Part shown: piece by piece, positions 55,616-64,000 of the stretch
Layout of the letters: each line of letters starts with the position of its first letter
Numbering within the stretch: position 1 is the first letter of the stretch
Assembly (NCBI RefSeq): GCF_020166335.1
Contig: NZ_JAIUJR010000002.1
Span: forward strand, 1-64,000
Direction of reading: 5' to 3'
Length of the DNA stretch: 64,000 nt
DNA from: Winogradskyella alexanderae
GTDB taxonomy: Bacteria > Bacteroidota > Bacteroidia > Flavobacteriales > Flavobacteriaceae
Notes under the pieces: generated by a model
Seen by the model: the letters and a program-made list of their open reading frames with translations, nothing else
What the model was told of the DNA's origin: nothing
The model's database searches: none
Program-made: the position numbers and the translations under genes

Positions 55616-57067
55616 ATGCCTAGAAGAGAACGTAACCAGTTTGTAAAAAGAGGTCAGACTATAGAAATACGAATCGAAGATTATGCTTTTGGAGGCAAAG
55701 GAATTGGCCGTATCCGTAATGAATATGGTGAATTTGTAATTTTTGTTCCGAATACACTTCCTGGTCAACTCGTAAAAGCTCAGATAAAAAAATCGAGTAA
55801 AAAATACGCCGAAGGCAAATTAATTGAAGTTATAATACCATCAGAAGATGAAATAGAAATTCCATACCAAGAAATACCAGGTGCTCCTTACATTAAATTA
55901 CCAATAGAAAAACAGCACCAATATAAAAAACAAAGTACCTTAGAACTTTTTAGACGTATAGGAAAGGTTCATGACATTAACCATAAGTTTGACGAATTTA
56001 TAAGCTCGCCAAACACCTTTCATTATAGGAATAAAATGGAGTATGGATTCTCAGCAATTGGATATGATAGCGCTTTAAAAGCAGATGTGGACGAATTTAC
56101 CTTGGGCTTTAAAAGACGTGGTCTTTGGTGGTGTGGTGAAAACCTAAACACAGATTCAGGTCTTTTTGATGAAGAAGTCGAAAATAAACTTAAAAACATT
56201 CGCGAATATTGTAAAGAGACCGGATTATCTCCTTGGCATGGTCCTAAAAAAGAGGGATTCTTTCGTTATTTTGTGGTAAGAAAATCATACAAAACAAATA
56301 GACTTCTATTTAATCTTGTTACAACAACACATAGTTTAGCCCAATTTGATTTAGACAATTTTGCAAATTATTTAGTTGACTTATTTGGTAATCGTGTAGC
56401 AGGCTTTTTGCATACAATAAACGATGAGATTGGCGACCGTACTATTGCCACAACTGGTTCTGTAAATTTGGTATATGGCGATGACAAAATTGTAGAAGAA
56501 CTGTGCGGCCTGAATTTTGAAATTAGTATCAAAAGCTTTTTTCAAACAAATCCAAAATGTGCAGAAAAGTTATACAATAAAGTGGTTGATTACGCATTAG
56601 AGGATAAATCCTCCATTGATAACAATGTGGTCTTGGATCTGTTTTGTGGGACAGGCACAATTGGTCAAATATTGGCAAGCAAGGCCACAAATACTCAAAT
56701 TGTGGGTGTAGATATAGTTAGTGAGGCAATTGAAGATGCTAAAAAAAATGCAAAGCGCAATGGGATAGATGGTCTAAAATTTATTGCATCTGACGTAGGT
56801 AAATTCCTGACAGATCATCCTGAATACATAAATAAAATAAGGACTATAATTTTAGATCCTGCACGTGCAGGAATTGCACCAAAGACCCTTAAAAAAATAA
56901 TAAACCTCAATGCAGAACGTTTGGTTTATGTATCTTGCAATCCAGCAACACAGGCAAGAGATACTGAACAACTAATTCTTGCTGGATACAATTTAAAAAA
57001 GCTGAGTTTAGTAGATCAGTTTCCGCATACAGCACATATTGAAACTGTCGTTTTGTTCGAAAAATAA
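55616..57067 (+). CDS. rlmD: RNA m5U methyltransferase, RlmD/TrmA family (23S rRNA type)
   Basis: 483 residues. TRAM domain at the N-terminus (IRIEDYAFGGKGIGRI). Methyltransferase domain with SAM motif VVLDLFCGTGTIGQIL, DPARAGIAPKTL and catalytic Cys in VYVSCNPATQARD; final general base region is DQFPHTAHIETVVL. The E. coli-type [4Fe-4S] cysteine set (CxxxxxCGGC) expected around residues 80-95 is not there; at that place it reads EIPGAPYIKLPIEKQHQYKK. First of three genes; 2 bp before the next. Target uridine is assumed from family (23S rRNA) and not proven. Confidence 0.85.
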   Translation: MPRRERNQFVKRGQTIEIRIEDYAFGGKGIGRIRNEYGEFVIFVPNTLPGQLVKAQIKKSSKKYAEGKLIEVIIPSEDEIEIPYQEIPGAPYIKLPIEKQHQYKKQSTLELFRRIGKVHDINHKFDEFISSPNTFHYRNKMEYGFSAIGYDSALKADVDEFTLGFKRRGLWWCGENLNTDSGLFDEEVENKLKNIREYCKETGLSPWHGPKKEGFFRYFVVRKSYKTNRLLFNLVTTTHSLAQFDLDNFANYLVDLFGNRVAGFLHTINDEIGDRTIATTGSVNLVYGDDKIVEELCGLNFEISIKSFFQTNPKCAEKLYNKVVDYALEDKSSIDNNVVLDLFCGTGTIGQILASKATNTQIVGVDIVSEAIEDAKKNAKRNGIDGLKFIASDVGKFLTDHPEYINKIRTIILDPARAGIAPKTLKKIINLNAERLVYVSCNPATQARDTEQLILAGYNLKKLSLVDQFPHTAHIETVVLFEK

Positions 57068-57069
57068 AT

Positions 57070-57612
57070 ATGAAAAGATTACAATTATTAATACTCAGTG
57101 TTACTACTGTTTTATTTTCGTGTGAGCGAGACGATATTTGCGCAGCTACTACTTCAACAACACCACGATTAATTGTAGAGTTTTATGACATCATAAATAC
57201 AGAAGAACTGAAAAGCGTCACTAGACTAACAGTCTATGGAGAAGATTTATTGTTAGAGCCTCCAACGAGTGAAACAGTGGAAACACTAGTCTTTAATTCA
57301 AATGTAAATCGTATAGAACTCCCTTTGTTAATTGGCGAGGAAAATGTATCGACTACCACGAGGTATATTTTTGAGAAAGATACCAATAGGCGATTAGACG
57401 AAAACAACCCGCAAAATTCAAATGTTGATATTTTAGAGATACGCTATACTCCAGAATTTATTTACGTATCTCGAGCCTGCGGTTATAAAAGTCAATTCAT
57501 AGGCCTGTCTTCAATTGTAGAATCGGATGATGAAGTTTGGATTAATAATATTGAAATCGTTGAACCAACAGTAAATAATGAAAACACAGTACATGTTCGC
57601 CTTTTCCACTAG
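57070..57612 (+). CDS. Lipoprotein, DUF6452-like
   Basis: 180 residues. The signal MKRLQLLILSVTTVLFSC has Cys18 in the lipobox. The mature protein starts with ERDDICAATTSTTPRLIVEF, containing another cysteine, and ends with YVSRACGYKSQFIGL and charged beta strands. I associate this plan with Flavobacteriaceae DUF6452. It is 2 bp after the RNA methyltransferase and overlaps the next gene by 35 bp, so the three are co-expressed. Function unknown. Confidence 0.78.
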   Translation: MKRLQLLILSVTTVLFSCERDDICAATTSTTPRLIVEFYDIINTEELKSVTRLTVYGEDLLLEPPTSETVETLVFNSNVNRIELPLLIGEENVSTTTRYIFEKDTNRRLDENNPQNSNVDILEIRYTPEFIYVSRACGYKSQFIGLSSIVESDDEVWINNIEIVEPTVNNENTVHVRLFH

Positions 57613-58339
57613 GTGCATCTTGATTTTGCTTTTGGTCTTTTCATTATATGCGACAGCGCAAGAGCAACAGCAAGAAGTTATTAAAGACACCTTGGTCTTT
57701 AAGCAAAAATATGGTTTAAGATTAGGTGCTGATATCAGTAAGCTAGCAAGGACATTTATAGACGACAACTATACTGGTTTTGAAATTGTAGGCGATTATC
57801 GTTTGACGAAGCGAATCTACTTAGCAGGAGAAATAGGTAATGAAGAGCGTACAATAAACAACGAAGTTTTAAGCAATACTACAAAGGGTAGTTACTTCAA
57901 AGGTGGTATCGATATCAATTTTTATAGAAATTGGCTAGATATGGAAAACATGCTTTATGCGGGCTTTAGAGCTGGTGCAAGTACCTTTAGCCAAACATTA
58001 AACAGTTACGGTATTTATAATGTTAACAATCAGTACTGGAATGAACAGCTACTGGTTGAGAGTAATGAAGAGTTTAATGGTCTTACCGCTATTTGGCTAG
58101 AAATCCAAGTTGGCATGAAAGCAGAAATGTTTAATAATTTTTATGCAGGTTTTAATGTACAGCTCAAAGGTTTAATAACTGAAACTGAACCAGATAATTT
58201 TGAGAATCTATTTATTCCTGGTTTTAACAGAACCTATGACAGTGGCAGATTAGGTACAGGTTTTAACTTCAACCTGTCGTATTTAATTCCAATCTTTAAG
58301 AAGGATAAAATTGTTGTACAGGAAAAAGAAGCAGAATAG
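57578..58339 (+). CDS. Outer-membrane barrel-like protein, DUF6048-like
   Basis: 253 residues. Signal peptide (VFSLYATAQ), then KQKYGLRLGADISKLARTFI and alternating strands (FEIVGDYRLTKRIYLAGEIG, GTGFNFNLSYLIPIFKK), consistent with an outer-membrane beta-barrel. It begins inside the preceding lipoprotein gene (ATG 57578; ATG 57593 also possible). The pairing of a DUF6452 lipoprotein with this protein suggests that they work together, which is inference. Confidence 0.78.
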   Translation: MKTQYMFAFSTRCILILLLVFSLYATAQEQQQEVIKDTLVFKQKYGLRLGADISKLARTFIDDNYTGFEIVGDYRLTKRIYLAGEIGNEERTINNEVLSNTTKGSYFKGGIDINFYRNWLDMENMLYAGFRAGASTFSQTLNSYGIYNVNNQYWNEQLLVESNEEFNGLTAIWLEIQVGMKAEMFNNFYAGFNVQLKGLITETEPDNFENLFIPGFNRTYDSGRLGTGFNFNLSYLIPIFKKDKIVVQEKEAE

Positions 58340-58441
58340 CCATCATATGTGTTGAATTTACTATTTCACAATTTTTGCTTAGAGCAATATTGAAACAACC
58401 AAACCTGTTAAAAAATTTGCTATCTTTTCTTTATTAATCAA

Positions 58442-58972
58442 ATGATGATGAAGAAAGAAGCTATTATTGAATTGCTTGAGCAAAAATACACTGAACTAAT
58501 CACTTGGTTGGAAAATCATCCTGACGACAAATGGCAAAAGGGGCCTCAAGGTAAGTGGACTACCGGACAACAAGCTTTGCATTTACTTCAAAGTATAAAA
58601 CCACTTAATGATGCTTTGAGCATCCCAACATTTATGTTACGCTTTAAATTTGGCAAAGCCAACCGACCCACAAGAAAATATGAGGAAATTGTTAGGCGGT
58701 ATCATGAACGATTGGAAGAATCTAGGGGCAAAACCTACAAGGGATCACAAAATATGAAGACACCCAATTTAAATGACAAACATTACATTATTAACAGACT
58801 ACAAACTGAAAATAAAAAGCTTCAATACAAGACAAAACGAATGCGTAATAAAAGCCTTGACAAAACGGTACTACCTCATCCCTTAATGGGTAAAATGCCT
58901 GTACGTGAAATTATAATGTGGACGGCCTATCATGTAGAACACCATCTTGAGACTCTAAAAAGACAGTATTAA
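58442..58972 (+). CDS. DinB-like protein
   Basis: 176 residues, helical, no signal. The N-terminal helix has LEQKYTELITWLENHPDDKW; WTTGQQALHLLQSIKPLN carries the first histidine and MWTAYHVEHHLETLKRQY the last (H-x-x-H-H). This is the DinB four-helix metal fold. A long basic middle part is unusual (KKLQYKTKRMRNKSL). Three ATGs in a row precede it, so the start could be 58442, 58445 or 58448. Its stop abuts that of purC. Confidence 0.8.
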   Translation: MMMKKEAIIELLEQKYTELITWLENHPDDKWQKGPQGKWTTGQQALHLLQSIKPLNDALSIPTFMLRFKFGKANRPTRKYEEIVRRYHERLEESRGKTYKGSQNMKTPNLNDKHYIINRLQTENKKLQYKTKRMRNKSLDKTVLPHPLMGKMPVREIIMWTAYHVEHHLETLKRQY

Positions 58973-59926
58973 CTATTGGTTCTCCAGATAGTTAAGAACA
59001 TTACGCTCAATTCTAGCTTGGATATCAGAAACATCCTCTTTTACAAATGCATCTCCAGTTATATTTTCGTAAAGTTCTATATAACGGTCACTAACAGTTT
59101 CAATATATTCATCACTCATATACGGTACTGTTTGACCTTCTAGGCCTTGAAAACCATTAGCTATGAGCCATTGTCTAACAAACTCTTTAGAGAGTTGCTT
59201 TTGCATCTCTCCTTTTTCTTGGCGTTCTTTATACCCATCTGCGTAGAAATAACGTGATGAATCTGGTGTATGGATTTCATCTATCAAGACAATTTCACCC
59301 GTTTTTGTCTTACCAAATTCGTATTTAGTGTCAACTAATATTAAGCCTCTTTCTTTAGCAATTTCTGTACCTCTTTGGAACAATTTTATGGTGTAATCCT
59401 CTAAGATTTCGTAATCTTCCTCTGAAACAATACCACGCTTTAATATATCTTCCCTTGAAATATCCTCATCGTGGTCGCCCTTTTCTGCTTTGGTTGCCGG
59501 AGTTATTATTGGTGCTGGGAATTTATCATTTTCTTTCATACCGTCTGGCATGGTTACACCGCATAATAATCGTTTACCCGCTTTGTACTCTCTCGCCGCA
59601 TGTCCAGACATATATCCTCGTATTACCATTTCTACTTTGAAAGGTTCACAGAGATGTCCCACTGCAACATTAGGATCTGGAGTCGCAACTAACCAATTTG
59701 GCACGAGATCTTCTGTCTCCTTCATCATTTTAGTGGCAATCTGATTAAGTATTTGACCTTTGTAAGGTATTCCTTTTGGCATTACAACATCAAAAGCGGA
59801 GAGCCTATCTGTGGCAATCATTACTAGGAGCTCATCATTGATGTTATATACTTCTCTTACTTTTCCTTTATAAACACTCTTTTGATTAGGAAAATTGAAA
59901 TTGGTATCAATTATAGTATTGCTCAT
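58973..59926 (-). CDS. purC: SAICAR synthase
   Basis: 317 residues, longer than the E. coli type and similar in length to fungal Ade1. Purine pathway step joining CAIR and aspartate. Motifs: [70 protein letters not shown] and HTPDSSRYF. Starts 2 bp after phoH ends, so one unit. Confidence 0.95.
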   Translation of the reverse strand: MSNTIIDTNFNFPNQKSVYKGKVREVYNINDELLVMIATDRLSAFDVVMPKGIPYKGQILNQIATKMMKETEDLVPNWLVATPDPNVAVGHLCEPFKVEMVIRGYMSGHAAREYKAGKRLLCGVTMPDGMKENDKFPAPIITPATKAEKGDHDEDISREDILKRGIVSEEDYEILEDYTIKLFQRGTEIAKERGLILVDTKYEFGKTKTGEIVLIDEIHTPDSSRYFYADGYKERQEKGEMQKQLSKEFVRQWLIANGFQGLEGQTVPYMSDEYIETVSDRYIELYENITGDAFVKEDVSDIQARIERNVLNYLENQ

Positions 59927-59928
59927 TT

Positions 59929-60882
59929 TTAATCTCTATTTTCAATACTCTTGTAAGCATCAATAACTTTCTTGACTAGTTTATGCCTAATAACATCTTT
60001 GTCATCTAGATAAACCATTCCTATTCCTTCAACATTTTTAAGCACCAGTAAAGCTTCCTTCAATCCGGAAATTGTACGTCTCGGTAAATCTACTTGTCCA
60101 GGATCTCCTGTCAATAAAAATTTTGCATTTTTACCCATACGTGTTAAAAACATCTTCATTTGGGCATGTGTGGTATTTTGGCCTTCATCAAGAATTACAA
60201 ATGCATTATCTAAAGTTCTTCCGCGCATAAAAGCCAAGGGGGCAATTTGGATAATTCCCTTTTCAATGTAATTATCCAATTTCTCATGCGGAATCATATC
60301 GCGTAAGGCATCGTATAGCGGTTGCATGTATGGATCTAACTTTTCTTTTAAATCTCCGGGTAAAAATCCAAGGTTTTCACCTGCCTCTACAGCAGGTCTA
60401 GTAAGGATTATACGCTTAACCTCTTTGCTTTTAAGCGCTTGTACCGCTAATGCAACACCAGTGTAGGTTTTCCCAGTTCCTGCAGGACCAATGGCAAATA
60501 CCATATCATTTTTTCTGATGCTCTCAACAAGTTTTCTTTGGTTTACGGTTTGTGCTTTTATTAAGCGTCCACCTACACCATGGACTATTACTTCACCACT
60601 TGTAGCAGAGGTTGTATAATCGTCACTGCTTTGACTAGTCAAAACACGTTCAATAACATTTTCGTCTAACTTATTATACTTGCCAAAATGTCCCATCAGC
60701 ATCATCATCCTTCTATCAAATTCTTCTAGTAGATCTTCATCTCCGTAGGCCTTGATTTTATTACCTCTTGCGACAATTTTTAGTTTGGGAAAATACTTTT
60801 TTAATAGCTCTATATTTGCATTTTGGGCACCGAAGAATTCTTTAGGTGTAATTTCTTCGAGTTCTAGTATAAGTTCGTTCAA
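59929..60882 (-). CDS. phoH: PhoH-family ATPase
   Basis: 317 residues. N-terminal KH-like part (about 1-75, [16 protein letters not shown]). P-loop [19 protein letters not shown] and Walker [21 protein letters not shown], then [11 protein letters not shown]. These proteins are ATPases that act on RNA, often near ybeY/ybeZ-type genes. Immediately followed by purC. Divergent from the SAM-hydrolase gene, with an inverted repeat in between. Confidence 0.94.
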   Translation of the reverse strand: MNELILELEEITPKEFFGAQNANIELLKKYFPKLKIVARGNKIKAYGDEDLLEEFDRRMMMLMGHFGKYNKLDENVIERVLTSQSSDDYTTSATSGEVIVHGVGGRLIKAQTVNQRKLVESIRKNDMVFAIGPAGTGKTYTGVALAVQALKSKEVKRIILTRPAVEAGENLGFLPGDLKEKLDPYMQPLYDALRDMIPHEKLDNYIEKGIIQIAPLAFMRGRTLDNAFVILDEGQNTTHAQMKMFLTRMGKNAKFLLTGDPGQVDLPRRTISGLKEALLVLKNVEGIGMVYLDDKDVIRHKLVKKVIDAYKSIENRD

Positions 60883-60922
60883 AAGCGTGCAGTATTATGT
60901 ATGTTAATCTGTTTTGTTTTAT

Positions 60923-60946
60923 TAGTTTTGTGTACACACAAATCTA
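60923..60946. promoter_or_regulatory. Divergent promoter region with an inverted repeat (phoH / SAM-hydrolase gene)
   Basis: TTTGTGT (60927-60933) and ACACAAA (60936-60942) form a 7-bp inverted repeat. Plus -7 candidate TAGTTTTG (60923-60930) overlaps one arm; minus -7 candidate TAGATTTG (60946-60939) overlaps the other. The -33 elements are poor. A shared operator is possible. Confidence 0.35.
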
Positions 60947-60993
60947 GCAATTTTACCATCAGGTTTCTTAAAAAAATTATCAACAATTAATCC

Positions 60994-61833
60994 ATGGCAA
61001 TAATAACTTTAACCACTGATTTTGGAGAAAAAGATCATTTTGCCGGAGCCGTAAAAGGAGCTATTTACAGCGAAATTTCAGATATCAGAATTGTGGATAT
61101 TTCGCATTCCGTTTCACCATTTAATATTTCAGAAGCGGCCTACATTATATCAAATGCCTACAGCAGTTTCCCAAAAGGAACCATTCACATTATAGGAATT
61201 GATGCTGAGTTAAATCCTGAAAATAAGCACATTGCAGTCAGATTAGATGACCATTACTTTATATGTGCAAACAATGGCATAATGAGTATGTTGTGTGCGG
61301 AAATTGTTCCTGAGAAAATCGTTGAAATTAATATTCATGATAAAATTGAAACTAAATTTCCGGTACTGGATATTTTTGTAAAAGTTGCATGTCATATTGC
61401 AAGAGGAGGAACACTTGAGGTGATAGGAAAAGTTATCAACACTATCAAACCAATTAAGAATTTAGCGCCTTTTGTTAATGACGAAAAGAACCAGATAATT
61501 GGTAGCGTTATATACATTGATAATTACGGTAACGTTGTTACAAATATTAAGCGTAAATTTTTTGAAAGTGTTCAAAAAACGAGACCATACGAAATTTTTG
61601 CCCGTAACCACAGATTTGATATTATCTACGACAAGTACAGTGATTTTGTAAATTTTGAAATTGACGAATCCAAGCGACATGACGAAGGTAAAGGATTGGT
61701 GGTTTTTAATTCTTCGGGATTTTTAGAAATCGCCGTTTATAAAAGCAACTGCCAAACCGTAGGTGGAGCATCAACCTTAATGGGTTTAAAAAAAATGGAC
61801 ACGGTGACTATTAATTTTAATAAAATTAATTGA
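60994..61833 (+). CDS. SAM hydrolase/halogenase-family protein (DUF62)
   Basis: 279 residues. Start IITLTTDFGEKDHFAGAVKG, ISHSVSPFNISEAAYII, and HYFICANNGIMSML are the family signature of the fluorinase/SAM-hydrolase fold. The C-terminal domain is beta-rich (IGSVIYIDNYGNVVTNI). Known members mostly hydrolyse SAM to adenosine and methionine; a halogenase role is rare and not indicated here. It overlaps the next gene by one base (TGATG). Confidence 0.92.
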   Translation: MAIITLTTDFGEKDHFAGAVKGAIYSEISDIRIVDISHSVSPFNISEAAYIISNAYSSFPKGTIHIIGIDAELNPENKHIAVRLDDHYFICANNGIMSMLCAEIVPEKIVEINIHDKIETKFPVLDIFVKVACHIARGGTLEVIGKVINTIKPIKNLAPFVNDEKNQIIGSVIYIDNYGNVVTNIKRKFFESVQKTRPYEIFARNHRFDIIYDKYSDFVNFEIDESKRHDEGKGLVVFNSSGFLEIAVYKSNCQTVGGASTLMGLKKMDTVTINFNKIN

Positions 61834-62129
61834 TGTTGGTAAGAATTGTAAAAATGAGTTTTAAACCTATAAAAGTTGAAGAATTCCTTGCTAATTTTGA
61901 AAAAAACAAACTAAAAATAAGAGCATTTGAAGGTTGTAGCTTTTTAGAATTGTATCAAGACCGGAACAGTAGCAATGTTTTTTTTACCTACAGTTATTGG
62001 GAATCAGCTAATGCTCTGGAAAATTACAGGAATTCAGAATTATTCGATGCGGTGTGGGCTATAACTAAACCCCTGTTTAATGCAAAACCCGAAGCTTGGA
62101 GTGTTAATAAATTAGTGAGCTTAGATTGA
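61833..62129 (+). CDS. ABM-fold (antibiotic biosynthesis monooxygenase-like) protein
   Basis: 98 residues. The ferredoxin-like plan: strand (MLVRIVKMSF), helix (VEEFLANFEKNKLKIRAF), GCSFLELYQDRNSSNVFFTYSYW and the helix ANALENYRNSELFDAVW are typical of small ABM-domain proteins. Most are of unknown substrate. The ATG overlaps the stop of the SAM-hydrolase-family gene, so they are co-translated. Confidence 0.85.
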   Translation: MLVRIVKMSFKPIKVEEFLANFEKNKLKIRAFEGCSFLELYQDRNSSNVFFTYSYWESANALENYRNSELFDAVWAITKPLFNAKPEAWSVNKLVSLD

Positions 62130-62248
62130 CAAATCAACTTTTAAACCTAATTTTTATTATGATTGAGTTTAGAGTGTCAAAGTGGTAAAATAAAATTAAA
62201 GATTACAACGTTGCAAATGCGATCGTTATTGATAGAACAAAAAATACA

Positions 62249-62971
62249 ATGCTAGCAATACTAAAAAAGGAAATAAATATCTTCTTTGCTTCACCCATTG
62301 GTTACCTTGTAATTGGTGTTTTTTTACTTTTGAATGGGCTATTCCTTTGGGTTTTTAAAGGAAGCTTTAATGTATTTGATGCTGGTGAGGCTAGTTTAGT
62401 TTCGTTTTTTCAACTAGCACCTTGGATACTCATTTTCCTTGTACCTGCAGTAACAATGAGAACATTTAGCGATGAAAAAAAACAAGGCACGCTAGAACTT
62501 TTAGTAACCAAACCTCTAACCTATTCTCAAATTGTTCTAGGCAAGTATTTTGGAGCACTTGTTTTAATACTATTAGCCGTAATACCAACGCTATTATACG
62601 TCTATTCAATTTCTGAGTTGGGAAGTCCCAAAGGTAATATTGACCTTGGCAGTACGATTGGATCTTATATTGGATTACTTTTTTTAATAAGTGCTTATAC
62701 TGCAATTGGTATTTTTTCTTCAACATTTTCCGACAATCAAATTGTAGCTTTTATCATTGCAGTCTTTATATGCTTCTTTTTCTATTTTGGTTTTGAGGGA
62801 ATTTCAAACTATACGCCTTTTGGACATCTAATCTATCTAGAAAACATAGGCATGGCATCACATTACAATAGCATGAGCCGTGGCGTTATAGACACAAGAG
62901 ACCTTATCTATTTTACAAGTATAACCATTGGGTTTTTGTTTTTTACTAAACTTAAAATAAAAACGCAATAG
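62249..62971 (+). CDS. gldF: Gliding-motility ABC transporter permease GldF
   Basis: 240 residues, six membrane segments. The start ILKKEINIFFASPIGYLVIGVF and the block TMRTFSDEKKQGTLELLVTKPLTYSQIVLGKY are ABC-2-type permease features conserved in GldF. It ends near KIKTQ. GldA-GldF-GldG form an ABC transporter needed for gliding in Flavobacterium johnsoniae; gldA is usually elsewhere. A different gene, not gldG, follows here, 2 bp on. Confidence 0.95.
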   Translation: MLAILKKEINIFFASPIGYLVIGVFLLLNGLFLWVFKGSFNVFDAGEASLVSFFQLAPWILIFLVPAVTMRTFSDEKKQGTLELLVTKPLTYSQIVLGKYFGALVLILLAVIPTLLYVYSISELGSPKGNIDLGSTIGSYIGLLFLISAYTAIGIFSSTFSDNQIVAFIIAVFICFFFYFGFEGISNYTPFGHLIYLENIGMASHYNSMSRGVIDTRDLIYFTSITIGFLFFTKLKIKTQ

Positions 62972-62973
62972 CT

Positions 62974-63483
62974 ATGATAATAACGCCACTTTTGATCATT
63001 TTTATGCTATTAGTTTTTATCCTGCTGTTTGCGTTTTTTAATACAGTAGATAAAAGAAAATGGCTAACAGGTTTAATAAGCCTTGTGTTAACTCCCTTAA
63101 TTTATTTCTATGTCTTCTACCCTTTTGTGAATATTATTAGCAACTATCACCATCAAAAATATTTTAATAGCGAAGCATGGATTGAAAAACCAGCTTTGAG
63201 ATATGAGATGATTGACAATACCATATCAACTGACACCTTAATTGGGCTTTCGAAAGAAAAAACAGAAGCCTTATTGGGTAAATCTGAATGGCTATCTTGG
63301 GACGATGCGAATAAAATGCACGACGTAAATAGGTGGAACTATGGTATGGGAATAGAACCTGGTGCTTTTAACGATCAAAAGGAATGTGTTGAATTACAAT
63401 TTAAAAACAACAAATTGGTAGCGCTTAGACCCTATCAAGAAATTATAACCTTTGAAACCAAGGATGAAGAAAACGGCAATTAA
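62974..63483 (+). CDS. Membrane protein between gldF and gldG, with a BamE-like C-terminal region
   Basis: 169 residues. Two membrane segments (LLIIFMLLVFILLFAFF and LISLVLTPLIYFYVFYPFV), then a soluble part (about 60-169). The latter reads like the SmpA/OmlA/BamE-type fold: I-G-L-S-K-E-K-T-E-A-L-L-G-K (helix with Leu-Gly), W-N-Y-G near the middle and CVELQFKNNKLVALRPY (strands). I do not know a named family. It lies 2 bp after gldF and overlaps gldG by 20 bp, so it is translated with them. Role unknown; possibly an accessory of the Gld transporter. Confidence 0.7.
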   Translation: MIITPLLIIFMLLVFILLFAFFNTVDKRKWLTGLISLVLTPLIYFYVFYPFVNIISNYHHQKYFNSEAWIEKPALRYEMIDNTISTDTLIGLSKEKTEALLGKSEWLSWDDANKMHDVNRWNYGMGIEPGAFNDQKECVELQFKNNKLVALRPYQEIITFETKDEENGN

Positions 63484-64000
63484 TATAACAGTTGTAATAC
63501 TTGGACTAATCTTAGTCAATGTGCTCTCTAGCAAAGTATATCAGCGATTTGATTTAACTAAAGACAACCGTTATACCTTATCGAAAACATCTGTGGAATT
63601 GGTTGAAGAATTGGATGCCCCAATTATAATTGACATGTTTTTAGAGGGTGATTTCCCTTCAGAATTTAGATTACTTCGAAATGAGACGAAACAGTTGTTA
63701 GAAGAGTTCAATTTAATTTCAGACAAAATACTTGTCAATTACATTAATCCAATAGAAGACGAAAACACTAGACAAAGAAATATAGAAGAACTTACAAAAT
63801 CGGGATTAGAACCTTATATAAACACCGATAACAGCACTGGTAAAGTAACGCAAGAAATTATTTTTCCCTGGGCATTTGCAAGTTACAAGGACAAAACTGT
63901 AAAAATTCCATTGTTGAAACGGAGTATTACTAAGAGTCTTCAGGAGCAGATTACAAATTCAATTCAATCGCTAGAATATGCATTTGCTGATGGTTTTAGT
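63464..64000 (+). CDS. gldG: Gliding-motility ABC transporter accessory protein GldG, 5' part
   Basis: The frame starting at ATG 63464 is open to the end of the window (179 codons seen). MKKTAINITVVILGLILVNV is the membrane segment; then FDLTKDNRYTLSKTSVELVE, which is the usual start of the GldG/ABC-type auxiliary domain; then DAPIIIDMFLEGDFPSEFRLL and QLLEEFNLISDKILVNYINP are typical of GldG. The start overlaps the upstream membrane-protein gene by 20 bp. The gene continues beyond the window. Confidence 0.92.
   Translation, partial: MKKTAINITVVILGLILVNVLSSKVYQRFDLTKDNRYTLSKTSVELVEELDAPIIIDMFLEGDFPSEFRLLRNETKQLLEEFNLISDKILVNYINPIEDENTRQRNIEELTKSGLEPYINTDNSTGKVTQEIIFPWAFASYKDKTVKIPLLKRSITKSLQEQITNSIQSLEYAFADGFS

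Noticed and set aside
60994..61833. Possible fluorinase/chlorinase
   Set aside because: The fold is shared, but most family members are SAM hydrolases and no biosynthetic halogenation genes are nearby.

Overview
The window is a stretch of chromosome from a member of the Bacteroidota, most likely the family Flavobacteriaceae. The evidence is: type IX secretion and gliding genes (a PorP/SprF protein, PorQ, GldF, GldG, and a CHU_C-type C-terminal sorting domain); promoters of the TTG-N19-TAnnTTTG form; weak or absent Shine-Dalgarno sequences; many SpII lipoproteins; a TonB-dependent receptor with a carboxypeptidase-regulatory-like domain; and AT-rich DNA. I see no tRNA, rRNA, insertion sequence, prophage or CRISPR array. 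Most of the window looks like ordinary core genome.

Layout. 1-4161: the 3' end of a large repeat adhesin carrying a type B sorting domain, then PorP/SprF and an OmpA/TPR/PD40 protein. 4471-8598 (minus): a CAP lipoprotein, then the operon pyrR-pyrB-(STAS-like)-rnz-pdxH. 8793-13773: an unusual GT35 alpha-glucan phosphorylase relative, ribosomal protein S1, a lipoprotein, and a BON-LysM protein. 13810-18774 (minus): lon, a LysM protein, porQ and cmk. 19004-21940 (plus): a compact ECF-sigma / membrane anti-sigma-like / beta-helix / GIN-domain operon, probably an envelope-response module. 21995-25208 (minus): a duplicated-module lipoprotein, an MFS transporter and an M48 protease. 25287-35938 (minus): a storage-glucan cluster in the order glgA(glgM-like)-glgC-glgE-maltokinase-glgB-GH31. 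It looks like a GlgE-type route through maltose-1-phosphate, with no treS alongside.

36181-38652 (plus): msrB, a DinB-like gene and lpdA. 38700-42069 (minus): three outer-membrane beta-barrels with aroQ between them, and an unknown exported protein. 42199-43554 (plus): a TM2-domain protein and a XerC/D recombinase. 43608-46027 (minus): a small coiled-coil gene, zapA, a 6S RNA and rny. 46207-50370 (plus): an M23 peptidase and a TonB-dependent receptor. 50409-55385: cysteine desulfurase, a calcium-repeat lipoprotein, an Smr protein, small membrane proteins and rocD. 55616-58972 (plus): an RlmD-type RNA methyltransferase, two family-specific envelope proteins and a DinB-like protein. 58973-60882 (minus): phoH and purC. 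60994-64000 (plus): a SAM-hydrolase-family protein, a small ABM-fold protein, then gldF, an inserted membrane protein and the 5' part of gldG.

The points most worth a second look are: the phosphorylase-like protein with serine where the PLP lysine should be; the self-contained GlgE glucan cluster; the ECF sigma/beta-helix operon; the membrane protein with a BamE-like tail between gldF and gldG; the RlmD homologue without the usual Fe-S cysteines; and a clear 6S RNA between zapA and rny. No single locus is convincingly a wholly new system. The sigma/beta-helix operon and the glucan cluster are the best candidates for under-described biology. All family assignments come from recognising motifs by eye; no database search was run.
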